Both the position numbers and the translations under genes were made by a program. Positions 30,062-39,319 of a DNA stretch of 64,000 nt are shown in pieces. Origin of the DNA: Adhaeribacter aquaticus DSM 16391 (GTDB lineage Bacteria; Bacteroidota; Bacteroidia; Cytophagales; Hymenobacteraceae); NCBI RefSeq assembly GCF_000473365.1, contig NZ_KI421517.1:2567504-2631503 (forward strand), given 5' to 3'. The notes under the pieces are model-generated. The model was not told where the DNA came from, ran no database searches, and saw nothing but the letters and a program-made list of their open reading frames with translations. Position 1 is the first letter of the stretch. Each line of letters starts with the position of its first letter.

Positions 30062-32041
30062 CTATCTACCGATAATTCTAAATTCGGTTCTCCGGTTCAT
30101 CTGGTGTTCAGCCTCTGAGCATTGTACCCCATCTGTACATCTGTTGATCGGTCTTGTTTCTCCGTAACCTCTAGCAGTTAACCGGTTTCTTCTAATTCCT
30201 TTCGATACTAAATAATTTACAGTGGCTTTAGCCCGATTTTCTGATAATATTTGGTTATATCCTAAACCTTCCCGACTATCACAATGGGCGCCCATTTCAA
30301 TTCTGATTCTAGGGTTATCTTTCAATACCTGAACCAATTTATCTAATTCAGCAGCGGCATCCGGACGAATATTATATTTGTCTAAATCGAAATAAATGTT
30401 TTCTAAAACAATAGGTTTATTTAAATCACTCCGGTCAAATATCAACTCTACCCGAACAGTATCTGATTGAGAAGTGGTATCTACAGCCACTACTTTTGAT
30501 TGGGTTAAGAATAATTCCTTAGATCCAACCACCGTATAGTTAAAGCCTCTGGTTACAGAGAAATTGTGTTTTCCATTTACATCAGATAAAGCAATAGTAG
30601 AATCTGTTAAGTTCTGACGGGTTAACTTTAACCTAACTTCTGGCAGCGGTACTAAGGTAACTTTGGTTTTAACAGTAGCTTGTTTACGTTCTAAAGTCGT
30701 AACGGCAATAATTGCCGGTTTTTGCAATAAACGGAACGAGAAAATATCGGCGGTTCCAATATCACTAGACCGGTTAGAAGAAAATAAGCCTGCTTTCCCG
30801 GTTGAATCAATCAGAATACCATAATCATCTTTAGAAGAGTTTAAAGGCGCATACATGTTGGCTACATTCGTCCAGCTAGCTCTTGCACCTTTAGCGGAAA
30901 ATATATCCAGGCCACCGAATCCAGGGTGACGGTCAGAAGCAAAATAAAACGTACCATCTGGTCCAAAGGCAGGAAACTCTTCCTTACCAGCAGTATTAAT
31001 AACTGGTCCGGCATTTACAGGCTTACCCCACGATCCATCACTTTGTTTTTCACAATAATAAATGTCTGTCTCGCCACTTCCTCCTGGCATATCAGAAGCA
31101 AAATAAAGCAACTGTTCATCTGGCGACAAAGTTGGGTGACCAACTGAATATTCTTCTACATTATTATAAGGGAAAGCCGTTAAATTTTCCCACTCCGTTC
31201 CTTTGCGGTCAGCAAAATAAATTTCTAATCTATTGATGAAATCACTTGCATTCGCTGGTCTTACCCAACTGGTTGGATCGTTATTAACGTATTTGCTTTT
31301 CTTCCGGACTTGTTTGGTTCGGGTAAAATACATCCGGTTATTGTCGGCAGGCAAAATAGCAGGTCCATTGTGGTACTCGCCATTTATACTTTGCGGAAGT
31401 ATAGTCGGGCTGCTATAAGTGGTATCTCCGGTTTTGGTACTGGAAAAAAGCTTTAAATACGGGCGACCTGTCCAACCATAAATTTTTTCGTCTTTTTCAC
31501 CTGTGCTTCTATCAGAGGTAAAGATTATACCATCTTTGTAATAAGCAGGGCTAAAATCAGCATTGCCTGAATTTAATTCTTTTACCAGATTTACCTGAGC
31601 CGAAGCTGGCTTCTGCAACCATTGCAGGGCTCTGTCAACAGCCTCAATTAATGCATTGGCAGTAGCGGCATCGGCCGGCACTTTAGCTGCATAATTGGTA
31701 TACTGGGTTCTGGCTTCAGCATACTTACCATTTGCCCGTAACATTTCGGCATAATTAAAAATATTAACAGGTTCCGGGTTAGGGAATTTTATTACCCGCG
31801 CATACCAGTTCTCGGCCTGTTGGGTACGACTGGTTAAGCGGTAAGCTTCTGCCAATTGTTGAGCAATTTCTACAGTAGGCTCCTTTTTAGTTAATACTTT
31901 CTGGTATTCTTCAATAGCTAAAGAGTAATCAAAGCTTTCAAATAGTCGCTTAGCCTTTCGTTCCGATTGAGCTTGCCCGGTTACAACCGAGGCAACTGTA
32001 ATCAAAAAGGTGTAAAAAATAACTGTAAACTTATATCTCAT
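30062..32041 (-). CDS. PorE-like OmpA-family protein with TPR and PD40 repeats
   Basis: 659 residues, ATG start. Signal peptide about 1-24 (ends GQAQ). TPR-like helices fill about 25-130. PD40/WD40-like beta-propeller repeats follow (about 150-430), for example FSPAYYKDGIIFTSDRS and EEFPAFGPDGTFYFASDR. A carboxypeptidase-regulatory-like beta-sandwich lies at about 455-535, and an OmpA peptidoglycan-binding domain at 541-659 with D588 and R603 at the diaminopimelate-binding positions. This order is that of PorE, which ties the type IX secretion machine to peptidoglycan. It is the last gene of a three-gene operon, 18 bases after the PorP/SprF gene, so it probably anchors this adhesin system rather than being the core PorE. 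Confidence 0.85.
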   Translation of the reverse strand: MRYKFTVIFYTFLITVASVVTGQAQSERKAKRLFESFDYSLAIEEYQKVLTKKEPTVEIAQQLAEAYRLTSRTQQAENWYARVIKFPNPEPVNIFNYAEMLRANGKYAEARTQYTNYAAKVPADAATANALIEAVDRALQWLQKPASAQVNLVKELNSGNADFSPAYYKDGIIFTSDRSTGEKDEKIYGWTGRPYLKLFSSTKTGDTTYSSPTILPQSINGEYHNGPAILPADNNRMYFTRTKQVRKKSKYVNNDPTSWVRPANASDFINRLEIYFADRKGTEWENLTAFPYNNVEEYSVGHPTLSPDEQLLYFASDMPGGSGETDIYYCEKQSDGSWGKPVNAGPVINTAGKEEFPAFGPDGTFYFASDRHPGFGGLDIFSAKGARASWTNVANMYAPLNSSKDDYGILIDSTGKAGLFSSNRSSDIGTADIFSFRLLQKPAIIAVTTLERKQATVKTKVTLVPLPEVRLKLTRQNLTDSTIALSDVNGKHNFSVTRGFNYTVVGSKELFLTQSKVVAVDTTSQSDTVRVELIFDRSDLNKPIVLENIYFDLDKYNIRPDAAAELDKLVQVLKDNPRIRIEMGAHCDSREGLGYNQILSENRAKATVNYLVSKGIRRNRLTARGYGETRPINRCTDGVQCSEAEHQMNRRTEFRIIGR

Positions 32042-32059
32042 GGTTATGTAATCTTATTT

Positions 32060-33040
32060 TTAAAAGTATTGCGGAGTTAACATTCTGTTATTTTGTTTTC
32101 TAACAAACATATACCCCAAAGATATTTCATGAGTATTATGAGCCCGTAAACGTGTAAGGGCTAAATCATAAGAATATCCAACGCGGACACGCGGAGTAGG
32201 GAAAACTTCTGCAATAAAAGCAACCGCATCCCGTAACCGCAAATCCTGATCGTTAAACCAAGGTTTATTAAATAAGCTGGTATTAATAGAAGTACGGTAG
32301 GAAGAACCTAACCAAACTTTATCAAAGAATAAAGCAAATAAGTTAAAGTCGGCATTGGTTGGACCATTAAAGTCCTCTCTGATCATAAAACTAGGCTTTA
32401 ACTTGATAGACGGATTAATGTCAAAAACATAACCTGAAGTTAAGTAATAATGACGTTGAGGTTCAATCAAGCGGGAGTTTCGGAAGTAAACCAAATTCTG
32501 CACAGATAAACCGGCATAAAAGCGTTCGGTATGGAAATAAGTACCTACTCTTAAATCAGGTTTAATCACATAATCATCATTCCCCATTGGAATAGTTGGG
32601 TCAGGCGTATTGGTCTGTCCCGGACCAGTTCTGATTTCATCAGCATGAATGTACTGGCGGTACACTCCTACTGAAGTACCAAAACTTAAAACCCCTTTTT
32701 CACTTACCTGTAGTTTAACAGCCGAATTAACATAAGCAGAATATTGCCCGCCCGCCCCAATCCGGTCATGGATCATGAACATGCCTAAACCAAACCGGTT
32801 GTTGTTGGTAGCGCCATCAATGCTAAAGGTTTGGGTATTAGGTGCGCCCTCTATCCCAACCCACTGCGTCCGGTTAATTACATTTACATTGATAACTTCT
32901 TTACTACCCGTATAGGCTGGATTATTAATCTGCCCATTAAAAATATACTGCGAAAATTGCGGGTTCTGTTGTGCGTATATGGCGGTTGAAACCAGGAATG
33001 CCGCCATGCATAAAAGTATTCTCATAAAACTATCTTTCAT
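32060..33040 (-). CDS. PorP/SprF family type IX secretion membrane protein
   Basis: 326 residues, ATG start; an in-frame Met at position 6 is a possible alternative. Signal peptide ends IYAQQ. The mature N-terminus NPQFSQYIFNGQINNPAYTGS is the PorP/SprF hallmark (quoted here across its length of about 21 residues, shortened: NPQFSQY...NNPAYTGS). The rest is a 14-strand-like barrel with GYSYD near the C-terminus. SprF is needed to export and attach the adhesin SprB in Flavobacterium, and PorP/SprF paralogues usually sit beside type B CTD substrates. Here it lies 9 bases after the adhesin gene, so it is probably that adhesin's private anchor. Confidence 0.9.
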   Translation of the reverse strand: MKDSFMRILLCMAAFLVSTAIYAQQNPQFSQYIFNGQINNPAYTGSKEVINVNVINRTQWVGIEGAPNTQTFSIDGATNNNRFGLGMFMIHDRIGAGGQYSAYVNSAVKLQVSEKGVLSFGTSVGVYRQYIHADEIRTGPGQTNTPDPTIPMGNDDYVIKPDLRVGTYFHTERFYAGLSVQNLVYFRNSRLIEPQRHYYLTSGYVFDINPSIKLKPSFMIREDFNGPTNADFNLFALFFDKVWLGSSYRTSINTSLFNKPWFNDQDLRLRDAVAFIAEVFPTPRVRVGYSYDLALTRLRAHNTHEISLGYMFVRKQNNRMLTPQYF

Positions 33041-33049
33041 TTTTAAAAA

Positions 33050-36000
33050 TTAGCGGTAAACGGTAACATACCCTTTATAAACCTTATTTTCTTGGTTACA
33101 ATCTTTAACCCGCATCACGTAGAAGTAAGTACCCTGCTCCAGGCCGGCTGCCATCCATTCGTTGCGGTATCCTATTTTGCGGTAAACTTCGTTGCCCCAA
33201 CGGTTGTAGATCACTACATCATTATCAGAGAAATTCTCAATATTAGTTACTTTCCAAACATCGTTTATACCATCGCCATTCGGGCTAAAGGCATTCGGGA
33301 AGAATAACTGGTTACCTGATCTGGATGGATCAAAAGTTAGAGAAGTCGGCTCACTTACACAGGTACCATTATTAGCCACTACAGTAACCGTTCCATTGGT
33401 AAGATTAGCATTAGCCGGATCTACTTCCACTGTAATATTGGTTGTACCTGCACCCGAAACGATTCTTAGTCCGGAGCTTACTGTCCAGGTATAAGAGGTA
33501 GCGCCTGTTACTGGTGCAATTGAGAACTTCATTCCTACACAAGGACCAATATCAGAAGTAATATCGCCTGGCTTAGCCACAATTACCGGTGAAACAGCTA
33601 AGTTTCTGGAGCTATTACCACAAGCGGTAGAGGCTGTTACCGTTACATTGCCGCTGGTTCTGCCAGCTACTACGGTTAAAGTATTAGTACCTTGTCCAGA
33701 AGTTACCGTCCAATCGTTGCCTGGCAAGGTCCAGTTATAGGAAGTTGCCCCAGTTACGGCTGGAATGCTGAAGGTTACCGTTGCGCCAGGGCATGGCGTT
33801 AAGGTGCTGGCTGTTATAGGAGCTGGCTGTTCTGGGCCCGGACCTGGCGTAATAGCTACTGAACTGGAAGTGTTGCCACAACTATTAGAAGCTGTTACCG
33901 TCACGTTTCCTCTGCTGGCACCCGCTACTACTGTTATAGTGGTAGAACCTTGCGGCGAGGTTATAGTCCAGTCGGTGCCCGGGAAAGACCAGGTATAAGA
34001 AGTTGCCCCTGGTACCGCTGCTATACTAAAGGTAATTGGCGTTCCAGGACACGGTGCTAAATTAGTAGCCGTTATCGGACCTGCTGCTTCCGGACCTATT
34101 CCAATGGCTACTGCCAGCGTGGTGGCGTCTGTATCCCCACAATCATTGGTAGCAAAAACCGAAATAACTCCTGGTTCTGAACCTGCTGGAATGGTAATAG
34201 AAGGATTAGCTCCACCTGCAGGTACAACAATAACGTTGTTCCCGTTATTCCATCCTGCCGGGAAGGTAAAGGTATAAGACCCAACACCAGGCACGGCCGT
34301 TACCGAATAAGTTACATTCTGACCCGGACAAACCGTTGCAGGTCCCGTAATAGCCGCTGGTGCAGCAGCCGGTACACATATAATAACTGTTCCGGTTGTA
34401 CCCCCACCTTCAGTAGTTGAACCGCCTACAGTAGTTGTACCTGATGTAGTGGTGGTTGATGTAGTTGAACCACCATCGGTATTACCTGATGTAGTAGTAC
34501 CAGTTGTCGAAGTGGTTGATCCACCATCGGTGGTTGTTCCTGCCGTAGTTGTAGTACTTGTTGTCGTAGTGGTAGTACCAGTTGTGGACGTTGTTGTACC
34601 ATTTGTGGTAGTTCCTCCGGTAGTAGTTGTTGGGTTCGGATCAACCTGATCACCAATAACCGTTACATTGTTTACGATATTACCAGTGGTTATAATTCTG
34701 GTTCTGATCATAATTCTTACAACTGCACCATTCGCCATATTATCTATCCGGAAAACTCCATTTGCCGGATCAGAAGTAGCAGTATTAATAACATTTTGTG
34801 GACTAGTAGTATAGCTTAAGTATTGCAAACCAGCCGGCAACATATCTGTTACAATAACATTGGTAGCCGCATCCGGACCAAAATTGGTCACGGTTAAAGT
34901 ATAAGTTACTTCTGTATTTAAATTATATGGGCCAGGGCTCACACTCTTCACAACAGCTAAATCTGCTACTGGCGCGTTTGCATTTACATCAATTGTAACC
35001 GTTGAAGAATTATTTCCCGGAACTTGATCTGCCTGCTGGTTAGAACCTTCAATAACGGCGGTATTGGTAATAGTACCCGCTCTATTAATCGTACCTGGTA
35101 TTCTAAGCACCTGGGTTGCACCATTGGCTAATGGCCCGATTGTCCAGATACCAGTAGTAGGATTATAGGTGTTATTGCCGGTAGTGGCTGTTATAGCACT
35201 TAAATCAAAAGTAATTCCTTCCGGTAATATATCGGTTACTAAAACACCCGTAGCATTATTTGGTCCGTTGTTTTTTGCCGTAATCACATAAGTAATTCTG
35301 GTACCCACTGTAAAAGGACCTGAAGCAGGTTCAATGGTTTTTACCACACTTAAATCAGCTGATGCCACTGGCACCACAATGGTTACTCCACCAGAGTTAT
35401 CTCCTGGGTTAGGATCTACTTCGTTCCCAATTACAGTTGCAGTATTAGGAACAATACCCGCTGCTGTTATAGTAGCCCGAATATTAATAACAACAGTTTG
35501 TTTTGGAGCTACACTTCCAACGGCGAAAAACCCTGTACCCTGATTAAAAGTAATAGAATTATCAGCTACTCCATTACGGGTAGCAACATAATCTACAAAG
35601 GCCAGGTTACCAGAAAGCACATCGGTAACCCGTACATTAGTAGCTTCATTTAAGCTATTATTAGTTACAGTAAGCGTATAAGTTATTACTCCACCAATTG
35701 TATAAGGCCCCGCACTTACTGTTTTAGTAATGCTAAGGTCTGCTTCTTCTATTGTTGGCAGGTAAATAATATTATTATTTAAGGTAACAACACTATTAGG
35801 AGAAATTGCTAATACCCGTCCCTCTAAACTGGCAAACGTATCTAAAGTAATGTTGCCTTTTGCTAAAATATTTCCGGTTAAACTGCTTGGTGTTCCTGGC
35901 TTACCATTAGGGCCTACCAATACGTTTCTGCCAACCTGGAAAAATACGTTTTTAGGCTGCGTACCATTATCAACACCAATAGCTGAACCCGGATCAATAA

Positions 36001-36478
36001 CAAAATCCTGGCCTACCTGGAAGATGAACACTGAATTCGGATCGCCTCCGCCATCTAATATTAACTTACCAGAAAGCAAAACATTACCGGCAAAATTATG
36101 AACCCCCGGACCAATGCGCATACCATTAACCGCCTCAGGCGTATTAGCAAAACCATTTCCCAGTTGCTGGCCGGTACGGTTTACAGTAGAAGTTTGGCCT
36201 TCCAGAGCGTTGTACACATTTACGGCACTTTCGCGGGCCGCCTGAGAGACAATGTCATTATTATTTACACCTCCTAATGCAGTACCTGGAGGAAACCCTA
36301 ATACGTTTCCTGGCGTAGAACCTACTTTGGCGTAAACTAAGGTCTGGCCAGTATTAACTACGGATCCGCCTAATACGCCAAATTCCTGAACATCAAAAAG
36401 AGGAGGAGCGACAGCTTGCGTAAAGCTGTATAATGAGAAGAAAAAGAAAAGAGCAATTACCGGTAAAAGTTTCTTCAT
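33050..36478 (-). CDS. T9SS type B adhesin with ice-binding-like DUF3494 domain
   Basis: 1142 residues, ATG start. Signal peptide about 1-22. Residues 28-240 match the DUF3494 ice-binding beta-solenoid: FGVLGGSVVNTGQTLVYAK, GFPPGTALGG, GPGVHNFAGNVLLSG, LDGGGDPNSVFIFQVG and TGNILAKGNITLD. Three DUF11 repeats follow (245-370, 374-499, 505-612), each beginning DLxxxKxxxxGPxx. A Thr/Gly/Ser stalk (617-697) leads to four PKD-like domains (about 700-792, 800-878, 886-965, 967-1050). The last 86 residues (FFPNAFSPNGDGINDVW ... YNRWGNEVY ... YKGYVTVYR) are the gliding-motility type B sorting domain. First gene of the operon with PorP/SprF and OmpA-domain genes. A cell-surface adhesin is well supported; ice as its ligand is an inference from the domain. 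Confidence 0.9.
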   Translation of the reverse strand: MKKLLPVIALFFFFSLYSFTQAVAPPLFDVQEFGVLGGSVVNTGQTLVYAKVGSTPGNVLGFPPGTALGGVNNNDIVSQAARESAVNVYNALEGQTSTVNRTGQQLGNGFANTPEAVNGMRIGPGVHNFAGNVLLSGKLILDGGGDPNSVFIFQVGQDFVIDPGSAIGVDNGTQPKNVFFQVGRNVLVGPNGKPGTPSSLTGNILAKGNITLDTFASLEGRVLAISPNSVVTLNNNIIYLPTIEEADLSITKTVSAGPYTIGGVITYTLTVTNNSLNEATNVRVTDVLSGNLAFVDYVATRNGVADNSITFNQGTGFFAVGSVAPKQTVVINIRATITAAGIVPNTATVIGNEVDPNPGDNSGGVTIVVPVASADLSVVKTIEPASGPFTVGTRITYVITAKNNGPNNATGVLVTDILPEGITFDLSAITATTGNNTYNPTTGIWTIGPLANGATQVLRIPGTINRAGTITNTAVIEGSNQQADQVPGNNSSTVTIDVNANAPVADLAVVKSVSPGPYNLNTEVTYTLTVTNFGPDAATNVIVTDMLPAGLQYLSYTTSPQNVINTATSDPANGVFRIDNMANGAVVRIMIRTRIITTGNIVNNVTVIGDQVDPNPTTTTGGTTTNGTTTSTTGTTTTTTSTTTTAGTTTDGGSTTSTTGTTTSGNTDGGSTTSTTTTSGTTTVGGSTTEGGGTTGTVIICVPAAAPAAITGPATVCPGQNVTYSVTAVPGVGSYTFTFPAGWNNGNNVIVVPAGGANPSITIPAGSEPGVISVFATNDCGDTDATTLAVAIGIGPEAAGPITATNLAPCPGTPITFSIAAVPGATSYTWSFPGTDWTITSPQGSTTITVVAGASRGNVTVTASNSCGNTSSSVAITPGPGPEQPAPITASTLTPCPGATVTFSIPAVTGATSYNWTLPGNDWTVTSGQGTNTLTVVAGRTSGNVTVTASTACGNSSRNLAVSPVIVAKPGDITSDIGPCVGMKFSIAPVTGATSYTWTVSSGLRIVSGAGTTNITVEVDPANANLTNGTVTVVANNGTCVSEPTSLTFDPSRSGNQLFFPNAFSPNGDGINDVWKVTNIENFSDNDVVIYNRWGNEVYRKIGYRNEWMAAGLEQGTYFYVMRVKDCNQENKVYKGYVTVYR
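34388..34630 (-). repeat. Low-complexity Thr/Gly/Ser codon repeat (adhesin stalk)
   Basis: Codons 617-697 of the adhesin are imperfect repeats of TTT, STT, GTT and DGGSTT units. The DNA shows recurring ACCACCATCGGT-type blocks and is prone to slippage, so length may vary between strains. Confidence 0.8.
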
Positions 36479-37043
36479 GTTAAAAAGGGCAGCAATTTGT
36501 ATACATTCTTATAATAAAAGTTAGCTAAAATAAAATTTGCTCTAGCATATAGTTTCTGACACCATATCTTCTGCTTGGAAGGATTACCTTAAAACCATTA
36601 GGGTAAACCCAATTCATGCTGGGTATCAAATAACAAATATCAAGAATTTTATTAATAATTAATGTTATTAAAAAAAAAAGATTTGCACCACTTATAGCGT
36701 TATTACCCCGTTATTCAAGTTAAATAATTAGGTTAGCTTTGTAGAAATAATTATAAAACCCACCTACCCACACCTATCTACTTAATTACTAGCACGTAGC
36801 AGCATTACCATTTTTTAAAACAAGTTCTTAACACCTACTGCAAAGGGTGAAAATATTTTAATTTAAAAATAATAATAAAGCCTATTATTCGTTCCTAGTT
36901 TAACTCTTGATATTAATATTATTATATATAACTATTAAGATTTTTCATTAAAAGCTATCTTGAAAATTATAAATACAAATAAAAAGCGCCTCCTACTTTT
37001 CAGTTGGAGGCGCTTTTTATTTGTATTTATAATTTATATTTAC
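36479..37043. other. 565-base AT-rich region upstream of the adhesin operon
   Basis: No gene. It must carry the adhesin promoter (minus strand), for which I see no perfect -7 box, and it ends with the long inverted repeat at 36964-37035. Confidence 0.5.
36964..37035 (-). terminator. Perfect 30-bp inverted repeat, terminator of lipA
   Basis: The arms 36964-36993 and 37006-37035 pair at all 30 positions around a 12-base loop. The loop-proximal half is GC-rich (AAAAAGCGCCTCC / GGAGGCGCTTTTT), the outer half AT-rich. It begins 8 bases past the lipA stop. A T run follows the GC core on both strands. Confidence 0.85.
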
Positions 37044-37937
37044 TTAAACCGAAACATGGCGCTCTGCGTGGTAAGAAGATCTAACCAAAGGTCCGGATTC
37101 TACATATTTTAATCCAAGCTTCAAACCTTCTTCGCGGTAATGCGCAAATAAATCAGGATGAATAAACTCGGCAACTTCCAGGTGCCGTTTGGTTGGTTGC
37201 AGGTATTGGCCTAATGTTAAAATGTCTAACCCATTTTGAACCAGATCATCCATAGCCTTATATACTTCTTCTTTAGTTTCGCCTAAGCCCAACATGATAC
37301 CAGATTTTGTACGCTTACCATATTCCTTCGTCCGTTTAATCTGCTCTAAACTGCGCTCGTATTTAGCCTGCGGGCGCACCATCCGGTACAAACTCCCTAC
37401 CGTTTCCATATTATGTGAAACTACTTCCTGGCCCGGCGATATCATCACTTCTAAAGCCTCCCAATTACCTTTTACGTCTGGTATCAAAGTTTCAATAGTA
37501 GTCTCCGGCGATAATTGTTTTACCTGCACTACCGTTTCATGCCAGATACTTGCGCCGCGATCCTTCAGTTCATCACGGTTCACAGAAGTAATTACAGCAT
37601 GCTTTACGCCCATTAATTTAATAGCTTCCGCTACCCGGCGTGGCTCATCCTGATCATATTCATTTGGCCGCCCGGTGGCTACTGCACAAAAAGAACAGCT
37701 ACGGGTGCATACATTCCCTAAAATCATGAAAGTAGCCGTACCAGCTCCCCAGCACTCTCCCATATTAGGACAGTTGCCACTCTCGCAAATAGTATGTAAT
37801 TTATATTCATCTACCAGGTTTCTAACCCGGGCATATTCTTTTCCTACCGGAAGTTTAACCCGTAACCAATCTGGCTTACGCGGTCTTGCTTGTATTTCGG
37901 CCGGTTGTATTACCGGCAACATCACAATTTCATCCAT
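37044..37937 (-). CDS. lipA: Lipoyl synthase
   Basis: 297 residues from ATG 37937. A TTG ten codons upstream is in frame, but a perfect promoter -7 box lies between the two, so the ATG is chosen. The radical-SAM enzyme inserts two sulfurs into octanoyl groups on GcvH and 2-oxoacid dehydrogenase E2. Both iron-sulfur clusters are visible: the auxiliary cluster cysteines C51, C56, C62 ([14 protein letters not shown]) and the radical-SAM cysteines C77, C81, C84 (CTRSCSFC). GLGETKEE and the C-terminal RSSYHAE Ser/Arg patch are also present. Single gene ending in a very long inverted repeat. It would serve gcvP and the fused E1 in this window. Confidence 0.94.
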   Translation of the reverse strand: MDEIVMLPVIQPAEIQARPRKPDWLRVKLPVGKEYARVRNLVDEYKLHTICESGNCPNMGECWGAGTATFMILGNVCTRSCSFCAVATGRPNEYDQDEPRRVAEAIKLMGVKHAVITSVNRDELKDRGASIWHETVVQVKQLSPETTIETLIPDVKGNWEALEVMISPGQEVVSHNMETVGSLYRMVRPQAKYERSLEQIKRTKEYGKRTKSGIMLGLGETKEEVYKAMDDLVQNGLDILTLGQYLQPTKRHLEVAEFIHPDLFAHYREEGLKLGLKYVESGPLVRSSYHAERHVSV

Positions 37938-37941
37938 GCTG

Positions 37942-37949
37942 CAAAGATA
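37942..37949 (-). promoter_or_regulatory. Candidate -7 box of lipA
   Basis: TATCTTTG, a perfect TAnnTTTG, ends only 4 bases before the ATG, so transcription would begin at or next to the start codon. The -33 element is not clear. Confidence 0.45.
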
Positions 37950-38024
37950 AACAATAATATTATTCAATTATATTCTGCTGGCAATCCTTCCTTAAATTAC
38001 TTAGCCCAATTTAATTATAGAAAA

Positions 38025-38768
38025 TTATTTACGGCGTCCGTAATACAAGGTAAGGTAAGCAGAAGTAAAGAAGGAGGCGTTTTTGGCTTGCGGAACCAGG
38101 ACCATTTTATTTGGGTAAGCCTCTAATAAAAAGCCTACCTCCACACCGGTAACATCTTCCCGGTAGCGGCCATATTCAAAACTTATACCACTTTTTATGT
38201 GGGCACCAATATTAGGATTGGCTTCCTGCATGCCGGTCAAAAAACCGGAACTTCCTCTGATATATTCCGGAGATGTGTGCTTTCCAGGATCGTACTGTTC
38301 TGTGCGCACTCTGGACTGACCTGGACGACCACCGGCCGGACCGGCATAATCATAAGAAACATAATAAGGCACTAATAAGCCAATGGATGGGCCACCAGCC
38401 AGAATACCGTTTACTTGTACACCAGATTCCGGAGCTTTTCGAAAGAATATAAACTCGCGGCCATACTGAGGTCGTAATACATACAAGTAGTTGCTTTTAC
38501 CCAAAATAAAAGAATTACCCGTTTGGATGCTAAATACCCGGTTCTCTTTAGGGCTCTTTACTTCTACAATTTCCAGCGCCCAAAACTTAGACCAGTTACC
38601 ACCTAAGTAGCGGGATGACTTGACCATACCACCGCCGATAAGTCCGGCATTGGTATTAAAATTAATACCATAGTTAAATTCGCGCTTATACGGTTCTTCC
38701 TCCTGTCTCTGGGCAGACACAGCTGTGAATATAAATAAGCCAAATATTAAGAGTTTAAATTTGAGCAC
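38025..38768 (-). CDS. Outer-membrane beta-barrel protein, unknown function
   Basis: 247 residues from a GTG start: the signal peptide (LKFKLLIFGLFIFTAVSAQ) needs its basic N-terminus, and no ATG lies upstream in frame. The mature chain has alternating aromatic and small residues (NYGINFNTNAGLIGGG, ALEIVEVKSPKENRVFSIQTG) and ends FFTSAYLTLYYGRRK, suggesting a barrel of 8-10 strands. I do not recognise a named family. A Gly/Arg-rich loop (GPAGGRPGQSRVR) is near the middle. It is divergent from the OsmC gene with only 69 bases between, so the two promoters must overlap or lie back to back. Confidence 0.65.
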   Translation of the reverse strand: MLKFKLLIFGLFIFTAVSAQRQEEEPYKREFNYGINFNTNAGLIGGGMVKSSRYLGGNWSKFWALEIVEVKSPKENRVFSIQTGNSFILGKSNYLYVLRPQYGREFIFFRKAPESGVQVNGILAGGPSIGLLVPYYVSYDYAGPAGGRPGQSRVRTEQYDPGKHTSPEYIRGSSGFLTGMQEANPNIGAHIKSGISFEYGRYREDVTGVEVGFLLEAYPNKMVLVPQAKNASFFTSAYLTLYYGRRK

Positions 38769-38837
38769 GCAATTATGAATTAAAATTAACTAAAAGTAAC
38801 TAAATTTACGCGCATCACAAAAGTTAGTTATCAGATA

Positions 38838-39245
38838 ATGAGCACAATTACAAGTTTTTACCCCGGCAATTTAAGAACCGAAGCTAAACACAATGCATCC
38901 GGCAATACTATTATTACAGATGCGCCTGTAGATAATAATGGTCGAGGTGAAGCATTCTCTCCAACAGACCTTGTTTGTGCTGCTCTGGGTAGTTGCATGA
39001 CCACCATTATGGGCATTGTAGCAAATAAACATGGCCTGAATATCGATGGTATTCAGATTGAAATAACCAAAATAATGTCTGCAAATCCTCGTCGTATAGC
39101 CGAAATTATTTTAAACTTTACGATGCCAGCCAACAACTTATCACCTCAGGACCGTGCATTGCTGGAAAATGCTGCTCATACATGTCCGGTAGCTTTGAGC
39201 CTGCATCCTGATATAAAGCAAACCACAACTTTTAAGTACCTGTAA
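38838..39245 (+). CDS. OsmC family peroxiredoxin-like protein
   Basis: 135 residues, ATG start. OsmC/Ohr proteins reduce organic peroxides with two cysteines. Here C53 (ALGSCMTTI) and C116 (AHTCPVAL) match the peroxidatic and resolving positions; C47 is extra. FSPTDLVCAALGSC and the C-terminal CPVALSLHP are family signatures. The length is standard. It fits with a YtxJ bacillithiol protein encoded 75 bases downstream on the opposite strand. TAAATTTA in the short divergent spacer is a 7/8 -7 box. Confidence 0.88.
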   Translation: MSTITSFYPGNLRTEAKHNASGNTIITDAPVDNNGRGEAFSPTDLVCAALGSCMTTIMGIVANKHGLNIDGIQIEITKIMSANPRRIAEIILNFTMPANNLSPQDRALLENAAHTCPVALSLHPDIKQTTTFKYL

Positions 39246-39319
39246 TAAGCTGCAAAGACTTAACGCTAAACTATAAAAAAAAGTATATATAGCACGCGTT
39301 AAGTCTACTAAGTTTGATA

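Noticed and set aside
34388-34660. Repetitive block that could look like a CRISPR or satellite
   Set aside because: The repeats are Thr/Gly/Ser codons in frame within the adhesin, of irregular length and with no unique spacers.
37938-37967. TTG start giving a longer LipA
   Set aside because: A promoter -7 box lies within this extension and the family does not need it.
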